Of a DNA stretch of 64,000 nucleotides, positions 52,510-60,512 are shown piece after piece; positions within the stretch are counted from its first letter, which is position 1, and the number at the start of each line of letters is the position of its first letter. Both the position numbers and the translations under genes were made by a program. The notes under the pieces were generated by a model. It was not told the DNA's origin. It saw nothing but the letters and a program-made list of their open reading frames with translations, and searched no databases. Origin of the DNA: Desulfuromonadales bacterium (GTDB lineage Bacteria; Desulfobacterota; Desulfuromonadia; Desulfuromonadales; BM103). The stretch is from NCBI GenBank assembly GCA_027065695.1, contig JAMONP010000044.1:1-64000 (forward strand), written 5' to 3'.

Positions 52510-55500
52510 ATGGCAAGCAATCCAGTCGAAATAGAAATTGATACTTCCGTAGACAACAATATTGGCGATGTTCTAGTTGTTGGTGGCGGAATAAGTGGTA
52601 TTCAGGGCGCCCTCGATCTTGCTAATTCCGGTTTTCGGGTTTTCCTGGTCGATAAGTCGCCCGCGTTAGGCGGCAAGATGTCTCAGCTGGACAAGACTTT
52701 TCCCAGCAATGACTGTTCCATGTGTATCGAGTCGCCCAAGTTTATCGAATGTACGCGGCATCCCAATATCGAGATTATGACCTATACCGAAGTCGATCGC
52801 ATCGAAGGCGAAGCGGGCGATTTCACGGTGACGCTGATTAAAAAGCCTCGCTACGTGATTGAGGAGAAATGCACCGGCTGTAACATCTGTGTGGACTATT
52901 GCCCGGTGAAAATCCCCGACCCATTTAATCAGAATCTCTCAGAGAGCAAGGCTGTTCACATTCACTTTTCTCAAGCGGTTCCGCTGGTCACTTATGTGGA
53001 TCCTGAAACCTGCTTGTACCTCAAAGAGGAAAAATGCTCGATTTGCGTCGGTGTTTGCAAGACCAATGCGATTGATCTCCATCAGAAGCCAGAAACGGTT
53101 GAAGTGGAGGTTGGAGCGATCCTGCTCTCTCCAGGCTTTGAAACCTTTGATCCGAAACTTCGCAATGACTTTGGTTACGGTATCATGGAGAACGTCGTCA
53201 CCAGCCTCGATTTCGAACGTATCCTGTGTTCCACAGGTCCCTACGAAGGTGAGGTAAGGCGTCCATCCGACAATCAGCATCCTAAAAAGATCGCCTGGAT
53301 CCAGTGCGTTGGTTCACGACAGGTTATTCCCGGCGGCAACAGCTACTGTTCGGCGGTTTGCTGCACCTATACCCAAAAACAAGTGATTCTGGCCAAAGAC
53401 CATGATGCTGATCTCGACGCGACAATTTTCCATAACGATATCCGCGCCTACGGCAAGGATTTTGAGCGTTTTTACCAGCGTGCGGAAAAATTGTCAGACG
53501 TCAGTTTTATAAGAAGTTATGTGACCGTCGGCAAAGAGATCGAAGAGAGTAAGAACGTCACCATTAGATACTCTACTCTTGAGGATGGTGTCAAAGAAGA
53601 GGAATTCGACATGGTTGTGCTCTCGGTCGGTTTGAATCCGCCCAAAGATGTTGAGGGTTTGGCCAAAACCTTCGCTATTGAACTCAACGAGCACGGTTTC
53701 TGTAAAACTGACCCGAGAAGTCCGATCAAAACCACCCGCGAGGGGGTTTTTGTCAGTGGCACCTTCCAGGGGCCGATGGATATCCCCGAATCAGTGGTGA
53801 CCGCCAGTGGTGCCGAGGCTCTTTGCGGTGAGCTGCTCAATTATCGACGCGATAAGTTGAGCCGGGAAAGAGTCTATCCGCCGGAGCGGGACGTTTCTGA
53901 AGAAGAACTCAAGATCGGGGTTGTCGTTTGTCACTGTGGTGCCAATATTGGTCGAGTGGTTGATATTCCTGCCTTGGTTGAATACTCCTCCACCCTGGAG
54001 GGTGTGTCCTGGGCCGGTGAGAATCTGTTTGCCTGTTCCACGGAAAACGCCCAGCAGATTGCCGATGCGATCAAGGCAAAAGGACTTAACCGCGTGGTGT
54101 TGGCAGCCTGTACCCCAAGAACCCATGAGCCGCTGTTTCGAGATACCTGCCGTGAGGCGGGCATTAATCAGTATTTTTTCGAAATGGCAAATATCCGCGA
54201 ACATTGTTCCTGGGTTCACTCCAAAGATAAGGAAGCCGCCACCCAGAAGGCCAAAGATATTGTTCGCATGGCTGTAGCCCGCGCTGCTCATTTAGAGCCG
54301 TTGCAGGAATTTGAGCTACCGGTTAACAAGGCGGCGTTAGTGGTCGGTGGAGGTTTGGCCGGTATGACCAGTGCTTTGAGCATGGCTGAGCAGGGTTTTG
54401 AAGTCTCCCTGGTCGAAAAGAATGCAGACCTTGGCGGTATGTCCAGGAGAATCAGTTACACCCTGGAAGGGATGGATGTTCAACAACATTTGAGCTCTCT
54501 CGTCCGCAAGATTTATCAGCATCCTTTGATCCATGTCTCACATAATGCCACCATCACAGATGTCTCCGGTTATATAGGAAATTTCGTTACGACCGTCAGT
54601 TCTGAAGGACAGGTCAAAGAGATTCCTCACGGCATCGCTATCCTTGCGACCGGCGCACAGGAACATAAACCCAGCGAATACCTGTATGGTCAGGACGATC
54701 GGGTGATCACCCAGCTTGAGCTGGAAGGCGAGATCGCCAACGGCAACGAGAAAGTGACTGGCACCCAAAGCCTGGTGATGATTCAGTGTGTCGGTTGTCG
54801 TCAGGAGGACAAGAACTACTGTAGTCGCGTCTGTTGCGGCCAGGCCGTCAAAAATGCCCTGAAGCTCAAAGAGCTTAATGCCGAAATGGATATCCATATC
54901 CTCTTCCGGGACATGCGCTCCTATGGCTTCAAAGAAGACTATTACCGCGAGGCGGCAGAGCGGGATATCAAGTTTATCCGCTTTGATCCGGCGAACAAGC
55001 CTGAGGTCACAACCGGTAAGGAAGAGGGTCGTGACGTTCTGAAAATCACACTCCCCGATCTGGTTCTTGGCCAGAAACTCGAATTGTCTGCCGATCTGCT
55101 GACCTTGTCTGCCGCGGTTGATCCGGCCGAAAGTGCTAAAGATATTGCTGGCTTATTCAAGGTTTCGTTTAATCCGGACGGATTCTTTCAGGAAGCACAT
55201 GTTAAATTGCGACCGGTCGACTTTGCCGCGGATGGCGTTTTTCTCTGTGGTAGTGCCCAATATCCCAAACATATAAGCGAAACCATCAGCCAGGCTTACG
55301 GTGCTGCGGGTCGTGCCATCTCCATTCTTGCGGGAGATTCGGTTACCGCCTCCGGGGCCGTGTGTGATGTTGATGAGAATAACTGCATCGCCTGTGGAGC
55401 TTGTATTACCGCCTGTACTTATGACGCCATATCGTTTGTTGATACACCGCAGGGCAAAAAAGCCAGGGTTGAATCGATTCTCTGTAAAGGTGATGGCCTT

Positions 55501-55599
55501 TGTAACGCAAAGTGTCCGACCCAGGCGATTTTCCTGAAACATTATACCGATGATGAGATATTCGCCCAGATTGACCAGGCGATTCCGGCCAGTAAATAG
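52510..55599 (+). CDS. bamE: HdrA-like flavoprotein BamE
   Basis: This encodes about 1029 residues from ATG 52510 (AAGGACGA upstream; a GTG at 52492 would add six). It contains two HdrA-like halves: FAD-binding VVGGGISGIQGALDLA and later VVGGGLAGMTSALSMAEQG, each followed by HdrA-type cysteines (DCSMCIESPKFIEC, WIQCVGSRQ, MIQCVGCRQ). Ferredoxin motifs occur at CTGCNICVDYC and at the C-terminus (CIACGACITAC and CKGDGLCNAKC). In Hdr systems this is the flavin-based electron bifurcation centre; the same role is proposed for BamE. A dispersed repeat follows before bamF. Confidence 0.92.
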   Translation: MASNPVEIEIDTSVDNNIGDVLVVGGGISGIQGALDLANSGFRVFLVDKSPALGGKMSQLDKTFPSNDCSMCIESPKFIECTRHPNIEIMTYTEVDRIEGEAGDFTVTLIKKPRYVIEEKCTGCNICVDYCPVKIPDPFNQNLSESKAVHIHFSQAVPLVTYVDPETCLYLKEEKCSICVGVCKTNAIDLHQKPETVEVEVGAILLSPGFETFDPKLRNDFGYGIMENVVTSLDFERILCSTGPYEGEVRRPSDNQHPKKIAWIQCVGSRQVIPGGNSYCSAVCCTYTQKQVILAKDHDADLDATIFHNDIRAYGKDFERFYQRAEKLSDVSFIRSYVTVGKEIEESKNVTIRYSTLEDGVKEEEFDMVVLSVGLNPPKDVEGLAKTFAIELNEHGFCKTDPRSPIKTTREGVFVSGTFQGPMDIPESVVTASGAEALCGELLNYRRDKLSRERVYPPERDVSEEELKIGVVVCHCGANIGRVVDIPALVEYSSTLEGVSWAGENLFACSTENAQQIADAIKAKGLNRVVLAACTPRTHEPLFRDTCREAGINQYFFEMANIREHCSWVHSKDKEAATQKAKDIVRMAVARAAHLEPLQEFELPVNKAALVVGGGLAGMTSALSMAEQGFEVSLVEKNADLGGMSRRISYTLEGMDVQQHLSSLVRKIYQHPLIHVSHNATITDVSGYIGNFVTTVSSEGQVKEIPHGIAILATGAQEHKPSEYLYGQDDRVITQLELEGEIANGNEKVTGTQSLVMIQCVGCRQEDKNYCSRVCCGQAVKNALKLKELNAEMDIHILFRDMRSYGFKEDYYREAAERDIKFIRFDPANKPEVTTGKEEGRDVLKITLPDLVLGQKLELSADLLTLSAAVDPAESAKDIAGLFKVSFNPDGFFQEAHVKLRPVDFAADGVFLCGSAQYPKHISETISQAYGAAGRAISILAGDSVTASGAVCDVDENNCIACGACITACTYDAISFVDTPQGKKARVESILCKGDGLCNAKCPTQAIFLKHYTDDEIFAQIDQAIPASK

Positions 55600-55617
55600 G
55601 CCGCAAATAAACGGTTC

Positions 55618-55776
55618 TATAACCCAAAAAAGATTTAACGCAGAGGCGCTAAGAGCGCAGAGGAAAAGTTCTTAAATCTCAGGAAAACGTCTCAATCACA
55701 GTCATTACTTTCTGCGTCTCCGCGTCTTTGCGTTAGTTAATTGCTTAAGTATTATTTTGCTTTTGTTTGGGTTATA
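55618..55776. repeat. Palindromic dispersed repeat inside the bam operon
   Basis: Outer arms TATAACCCAAA (55618-55628) and its exact complement (55766-55776) enclose imperfect arms containing TTAACGCAGAGGCGC and TCTGCGTCTCCGCGTCTTTG. The CGCAGAGGCGC / GCGTCTCCGCG type of element is a familiar dispersed repeat in deltaproteobacterial genomes. It lies wholly between bamE and bamF. Confidence 0.75.
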
Positions 55777-55835
55777 AGTTCGTAAATAAAACAGGGGTTA
55801 CCCTGAACAGAGGTTACTTTGGAGAGGAGATAAGC

Positions 55836-56606
55836 ATGTCTACGGGATTTGATGAGTTTAAGCCCAACGTCATCGGTTTTTTGTGCACCTGGTGAGCGTA
55901 CGCGGCTGCGGACCTGTCTGGAGTTTCCAGACTACAATACACAAGTGAAACCAAGATTATCCGGGTTATGTGCTCTGGCCGAGTTGACTTATCGTTTGTC
56001 CTGCGTGCTTTTACGAATGGCGCGGACGGGGTCTATATCGGCGGTTGTTGGCCGGGCGAATGCCATTATGTGACCGAAGGCAATTATGACACCTTGTTCA
56101 ATATGCATCTCGGGCGGAAGCTTTTGGAACATGTTGGACTGAATCCCTTAAGGTTAAGGCTCGAATGGACGGCTTCCTCTGAGGGAACGCGTTATGCTGA
56201 AGTAATGAACGACTTTGGCAAGCAGTTAAAAAGTTTCGGCCCTCTCGGTGCTGGCGAAGGCCTTGATGAGAGCACTTTGAAACTCAAGCTGGAAGCGGTC
56301 ACAAAACTGATCCCATATATCAAGCTGGTAGAACGGGAGCGGTTGCGTATGCGTTTTGACAAGTCTGAGAAGTATGATGAGTATTTCGCCAGTGACGAGT
56401 TTGCCCGACTCTTTGATGAGTTAGTGGTGGATAAACTGGCCGTTAGCGAAATCATGCTTCTGCTTCAGGGACAACCTCTTCCCGCCAAGGAAATCGCCCA
56501 GGGGCTCGGACTCACCCCGGCGGCTGTTTCAAGATATCTCAACAGCTCATCGGAGCGTGGCTTGGTCCGGTATGACGAGGAACTGAAACGCTACGCGCTG
56601 GCCTGA
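55836..56606 (+). CDS. bamF: Selenocysteine-containing MvhD-like subunit BamF (UGA readthrough)
   Basis: This encodes 256 residues when the in-frame TGA at 55893-55895 is read as selenocysteine 20. The start is ATG 55836 with GGAGAGGAG upstream. The segment GFLCTWUAYAAADL reproduces the MvhD motif CxxWC with Sec for the last Cys; MCSGRVD and GGCWPGECHY supply the other cluster ligands. A hairpin suited to a bacterial SECIS lies about 20 nt after the UGA. BamF of Geobacter metallireducens is a known selenoprotein. After the MvhD domain (about 140 residues) comes a C-terminal region with a winged-helix-like end (AKEIAQGLGLTPAAVSRYLN). It would pass electrons to BamE. Confidence 0.92.
55916..55932 (+). 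promoter_or_regulatory. Candidate SECIS hairpin of bamF
   Basis: GTCTGG and CCAGAC form a perfect 6 bp stem with loop AGTTT, beginning 21 nt after the UGA codon at 55893. Bacterial SECIS elements lie just after the UGA and carry a G-U in the apical loop, as here. Confidence 0.65.
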
Positions 56607-56671
56607 GAGGTTGTGGGTTTTGAGCAAGAACTTATTTTGATTTAGTTTGCAGAGCGACAAGGAAGACAACC

Positions 56672-57124
56672 ATGGATAGCGGGAAAATTGATCAGATCAT
56701 TAACAAACACAATGCCGATGCCGGTTCGTTGATCCAGATATTATTGGAGATCCAGAACGAAAACAATTGGTTGCCCAAGGAGGCTCTCACCAGGGTCAGT
56801 GAAACTCTGGCTGTCCCCATGAGCCGTATCCGACATATCACCACTTTTTACAAAACTTTCAGTCTGGTTCCCCGTGGTCGTCATGAGGTTCATGTGTGTA
56901 CCGGCACGGCCTGTCATGTTCGTGGTGCGGAGAGGGTCCTTGAGGCGGTTGAGGGCGTGACCGGAGTCAATGCTGGCGAGACGGACCCGGATTTGAACTT
57001 CAGTGTTGAGACGGTCGGCTGCATCGGTTGCTGTGCATTGGGACCGGTGGTGGTGGTCGATGGCGAATATCATGGCAATATATTACCCGCCGAGATAACA
57101 AAAGTCTTGCAAGACAAAAAGTAA
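56672..57124 (+). CDS. bamG: NuoE-like [2Fe-2S] subunit BamG
   Basis: This encodes 150 residues of the thioredoxin-like [2Fe-2S] family. Ligands are CTGTACHVRG (Cys-x4-Cys) and GCIGCCALGP. The N-terminal helical region (SLIQILLEIQNENNWLPKEAL) is typical of NuoE/HoxE. With BamH and BamI it forms a module that connects NAD(H) to the complex. It precedes bamH by 10 bp. Confidence 0.92.
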   Translation: MDSGKIDQIINKHNADAGSLIQILLEIQNENNWLPKEALTRVSETLAVPMSRIRHITTFYKTFSLVPRGRHEVHVCTGTACHVRGAERVLEAVEGVTGVNAGETDPDLNFSVETVGCIGCCALGPVVVVDGEYHGNILPAEITKVLQDKK

Positions 57125-57134
57125 GGATAAGTTT

Positions 57135-59045
57135 ATGCCAAGGATAAATTCCTGTGCCGAACTGGAAGAGTTAAGACAAGAAATCCTCTCCCAACGGGAT
57201 CCAAATAAACCCTGTATTGCCATCTGCACCGGGTCCGGTTGTATCGCACTCGGTGCGGCTGATGTGGTCACTGCCTTTAAAGATGAAATTAAAGAGCAGG
57301 GGCTGGACATTAAGATCGATATCAGGGAAACCGGTTGTCCGGGTTTCTGTGAAAGAGGACCTTTGTTGGTTATCTATCCGGAAGAGACCTGTTATCTGCG
57401 GGTGAAGCCGGAGGATGTAAAAGAGATTATCACTGAAACCGTGCTTGGCAAAAAAGTGATCGACCGATTGCTTTATATCGATCCCGAGACCGATGAGAAG
57501 GCTGTTAAGGAATCTGAGATACCCTTTTACAAGAATCAGATGCGCCTCTTGATCGGTGATAATATCAAGATCGATCCAAATAGTATTGAGGACTATCTCG
57601 CTATTGGTGGTTACTCTGCTTTGGCCAAAGCCCTTTTTGAAGAAGGGCCTGAGAAAATCATAGCGTCGGTCAAAGAGTCCGGTCTGAGAGGCCGCGGTGG
57701 CGGCGGATTCCCGGCCGGTCTTAAGTGGGAATTTACCCGTAAGACTTCGGCGGAAACCAAGTATGTGATTGTCAACGCCGACGAGGGTGACCCCGGGGCT
57801 TTTATGGACAGGGCACTGCTCGAAGGTAACCCCCACGCAGTTCTTGAAGGGCTCCTCATCGGGGCTTATGCCATTGGCGCACGGGAGGGCTATTTTTATG
57901 TGCGCGAGGAATACCCTCTGGCCGTAGAGAATGTGACAAAAGCTCTCAAGCAGGCGGAAGAGTATGGTTTTTTAGGTAAAAACATTCTTGGTTCAGACTT
58001 TAATTTCACGGTTCAAATACATCAAGGTGCCGGTGCTTTTGTTTGTGGTGAGGAAACCGCACTGATCATGTCTCTTGAAGGCCATGTCGGTGAACCAAAA
58101 CCGCGGCCACCTTTTCCAGCAGTTAAAGGCCTTTGGGGCAAGCCGACAAATATAAATAACGTGGAAACCTGGGCCAATATCCCCTTAATTATCAATCAGG
58201 GCGCGGACGCCTTTGCCTCGGTTGGTACGGAAGGTAGTAAGGGCACCAAGATCTTTGCCCTGGTTGGCAAGGTCAAAAATACCGGTCTTGTAGAAGTCCC
58301 CATGGGGATTACTTTGCGGGATATTGTCTATAAAATAGGTGGTGGACTGCCCGGAGGTAAAAAGTTCAAGGCTGTTCAGACCGGAGGACCCGCAGGTGGC
58401 TGCATGCCTGAGAGCTTGCTGGATATGGAAGTCGATTTTGATCAACTCACCAAGGCTGGCTCAATGATGGGCTCAGGTGGTATGATTGTTCTCGATGAAG
58501 ATACCTGTATGGTTGATTTTGCCAGGTATTTTCTCAACTTCCTGGCTGATGAATCCTGTGGCAAATGTGTTCCCTGTCGCGAAGGTGTTAAACAAATGCT
58601 CAACATTCTGACGAATATAACTTTAGGCAAGGGCAAACCGGGTGATCTCGAGCTCTTGGAAGAACTGGCCGAGGTTGCCGGAAGTTCTGCCCTTTGTACC
58701 TTAGGTAAAGGTGCTCCCAACCCGGCCTTAAGTACGTTGAGTCATTTCAGGGATGAGTACGAGGCGCACATCAACGAGGGAAGGTGTGCGGCGCTCTCCT
58801 GCAAAGAGTTGATCGCGTTCTATATCGATCCGGCGAAATGCAAGGCTTGCGGAGCCTGTATTAAAGACTGTGCTCCAGAAGCAATCACAGGTGGCAAAAA
58901 GGTGATTCATGTCATCGACCAGGAGAAATGCACCAAGTGCGGATCCTGCCTTGAAGCTTGCCCCGCAGCCTTTGGTGCGGTGAGTAAGATGTCTGGTGAG
59001 CCTGTTCCTGCGGCACTCCCCGAAGAATCAAGAAATCTAGGATGA
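57135..59045 (+). CDS. bamH: NuoF-like NADH/FMN subunit BamH
   Basis: This encodes 636 residues. An N-terminal [2Fe-2S] thioredoxin-like domain (TGSGCIALGA, TGCPGFCERGP) is followed by the NADH/FMN-binding region (LRGRGGGGFPAGLKWEF, NADEGDPGAFMDR), the [4Fe-4S] motif SCGKCVPCREG and a C-terminal ferredoxin pair (CKACGACIKDCAPEAI and CTKCGSCLEACP). It is the probable NADH-linked entry or exit site of the Bam complex. AAGGATAAG precedes ATG. Confidence 0.93.
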   Translation: MPRINSCAELEELRQEILSQRDPNKPCIAICTGSGCIALGAADVVTAFKDEIKEQGLDIKIDIRETGCPGFCERGPLLVIYPEETCYLRVKPEDVKEIITETVLGKKVIDRLLYIDPETDEKAVKESEIPFYKNQMRLLIGDNIKIDPNSIEDYLAIGGYSALAKALFEEGPEKIIASVKESGLRGRGGGGFPAGLKWEFTRKTSAETKYVIVNADEGDPGAFMDRALLEGNPHAVLEGLLIGAYAIGAREGYFYVREEYPLAVENVTKALKQAEEYGFLGKNILGSDFNFTVQIHQGAGAFVCGEETALIMSLEGHVGEPKPRPPFPAVKGLWGKPTNINNVETWANIPLIINQGADAFASVGTEGSKGTKIFALVGKVKNTGLVEVPMGITLRDIVYKIGGGLPGGKKFKAVQTGGPAGGCMPESLLDMEVDFDQLTKAGSMMGSGGMIVLDEDTCMVDFARYFLNFLADESCGKCVPCREGVKQMLNILTNITLGKGKPGDLELLEELAEVAGSSALCTLGKGAPNPALSTLSHFRDEYEAHINEGRCAALSCKELIAFYIDPAKCKACGACIKDCAPEAITGGKKVIHVIDQEKCTKCGSCLEACPAAFGAVSKMSGEPVPAALPEESRNLG

Positions 59046-59070
59046 TAACCAGGATGAGGAAGTAAATAAC

Positions 59071-59691
59071 ATGAGCGAAATCCTCTTGCAGATTGATGGA
59101 AAAGAAGTTGCCGCCGAGGAAGGAACGACCATTCTTGTGGCCGCACAAAGCGTGGGAGTTTCTATCCCGACTCTTTGTCTCCATGAGAAACTGGAGCCTT
59201 ATGGCGGGTGCCGGGTTTGCTCCGTAGAAGTGGAATCACGCGGCAGATCGAGTGTTGTTGCCGCCTGTCTTTATCCTGTTGAGAAAGATCTGGTGGTCAC
59301 AACCAGAACCGAGAAACTGGATAGAATCCGCAAATCGCTATTGGAAATGATGCTGGCTCATGCTCCGGATTCTGAGCCGCTGCTGGAATTGGCCGAAGAG
59401 TATGGAGCCGATAAGGATCGCTTTGAAAAAGAAGCTTCATTTTGCATTCATTGCGGACTCTGTGTAAGATACTGTACAGAGGTAAAAAAGGCGAACGCTC
59501 TCGGATTTATCAACAGGGGGGCGAAAAAAGAGATCAGCTTCATTCCTGAGATCGCCTCAAAAGAGTGCTGGGACTGCAAGGAATGTTTCGAACTCTGCCC
59601 GACTTCAGCGTTACAGGCAGCGTTTGTTTTAATTGAGGCTCTGACGGCTCCTCCGCAACCAACCACAAAAAGCTGTCACAGCTGCGGATAA
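59071..59691 (+). CDS. bamI: NuoG-like Fe-S subunit BamI
   Basis: This encodes 206 residues resembling the N-terminus of NuoG/HoxU. The [2Fe-2S] ligands are in CLHEKLEPYGGCRVC with a further Cys in VVAACLYP. The [4Fe-4S] motifs are CIHCGLCVRYC and CWDCKECFELCP. The molybdopterin-like domain of full NuoG is absent, as expected for BamI. The C-terminus ends in a CHSCG tail. It is the last recognised subunit of the operon. Confidence 0.9.
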   Translation: MSEILLQIDGKEVAAEEGTTILVAAQSVGVSIPTLCLHEKLEPYGGCRVCSVEVESRGRSSVVAACLYPVEKDLVVTTRTEKLDRIRKSLLEMMLAHAPDSEPLLELAEEYGADKDRFEKEASFCIHCGLCVRYCTEVKKANALGFINRGAKKEISFIPEIASKECWDCKECFELCPTSALQAAFVLIEALTAPPQPTTKSCHSCG

Positions 59692-59721
59692 ACGATATCC
59701 GGGGCCAGAAAATGGCGACTG

Positions 59722-60507
59722 ATGGAAGCACCATCCACACGAAAAATCATCCGCGTCGTGCAGGGGCAAAGCGAACAGGCGGAGCGCAGAGTTGTTGAAG
59801 AATATCCGCTGCGTTTGAGAGTCAACGAACGTGAGTTGGCGACCCTGGTTTGTTCACCGCACCAGCTCAATTTTCTACTGGTCGGTTTTTTCCGCTTGCA
59901 GGGATTCATTGACAGCCTTGACGATATCCTCTCTATGGGGGTTTGTAGCGAATATGGCTTGGCTGAACTTCGTCTTCGCACTGAATTGCCGGAACGACTG
60001 CAACCAACTCTGACTTCCGGTTGTGGTACCGGAATCTCCTACAACCTGCCGCAAAATTTACTCAATCCCGCTCAGCAACGTCCTCGCAGTTACCGCAGCG
60101 AAGAACTGTTTCGCTTGATGAAAGAGCTGAACAATTTGACGGAACAGTATCGTAGCCACGGCGGCATCCATTCTGCGGCTATCGGTGATGCTGACGGTTT
60201 GCTGCTCCATGCCGAGGATATCGGTCGCCACAACACCCTCGATCGGCTTGCCGGTGAAGCTCTGTTCAAAGGCATAGACGCGCAAGATAAGATGCTGGTC
60301 ACCTCCGGGAGGATCTCTTCTGAGATGGTTGCCAAGGCGGCACGGCTCGGTGTCGGCCTGATGGCTTCGCGCACCTCGCCAACCGATAGGGCCATCGAAC
60401 TCTGCGAGCAGGCCGGGATTACCATGGTTGGTTACCTGCGTGGCAACAGCATGGAAATTTATAGCCATCCGCAACAGCTTGCTTGTCCTCCCCTGAAAGG
60501 TCTTTAG
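59722..60507 (+). CDS. fdhD: FdhD-type sulfurtransferase / Mo-W cofactor accessory protein
   Basis: This encodes 261 residues. Family motifs are TSGCGTGISYN, GGIHSAAIGDADG, HAEDIGRHNTLDRLAG and VTSGRISSEMVAKAA. FdhD transfers sulfur to the pterin cofactor of formate dehydrogenases. The active loop here has CGTG in place of the common CGxCG, keeping only one cysteine. The location after bamI, with no formate dehydrogenase in view, suggests it could sulfurate the tungsten cofactor of BamB; this is inference. The ribosome site upstream of ATG is weak. Confidence 0.87.
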   Translation: MEAPSTRKIIRVVQGQSEQAERRVVEEYPLRLRVNERELATLVCSPHQLNFLLVGFFRLQGFIDSLDDILSMGVCSEYGLAELRLRTELPERLQPTLTSGCGTGISYNLPQNLLNPAQQRPRSYRSEELFRLMKELNNLTEQYRSHGGIHSAAIGDADGLLLHAEDIGRHNTLDRLAGEALFKGIDAQDKMLVTSGRISSEMVAKAARLGVGLMASRTSPTDRAIELCEQAGITMVGYLRGNSMEIYSHPQQLACPPLKGL

Positions 60508-60512
60508 ATCGT

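Noticed and set aside
55836-55895. bamF as a frameshifted or truncated pseudogene
   Set aside because: The frame is unchanged before and after the TGA, the motif context is right for Sec, and a SECIS-like hairpin follows.
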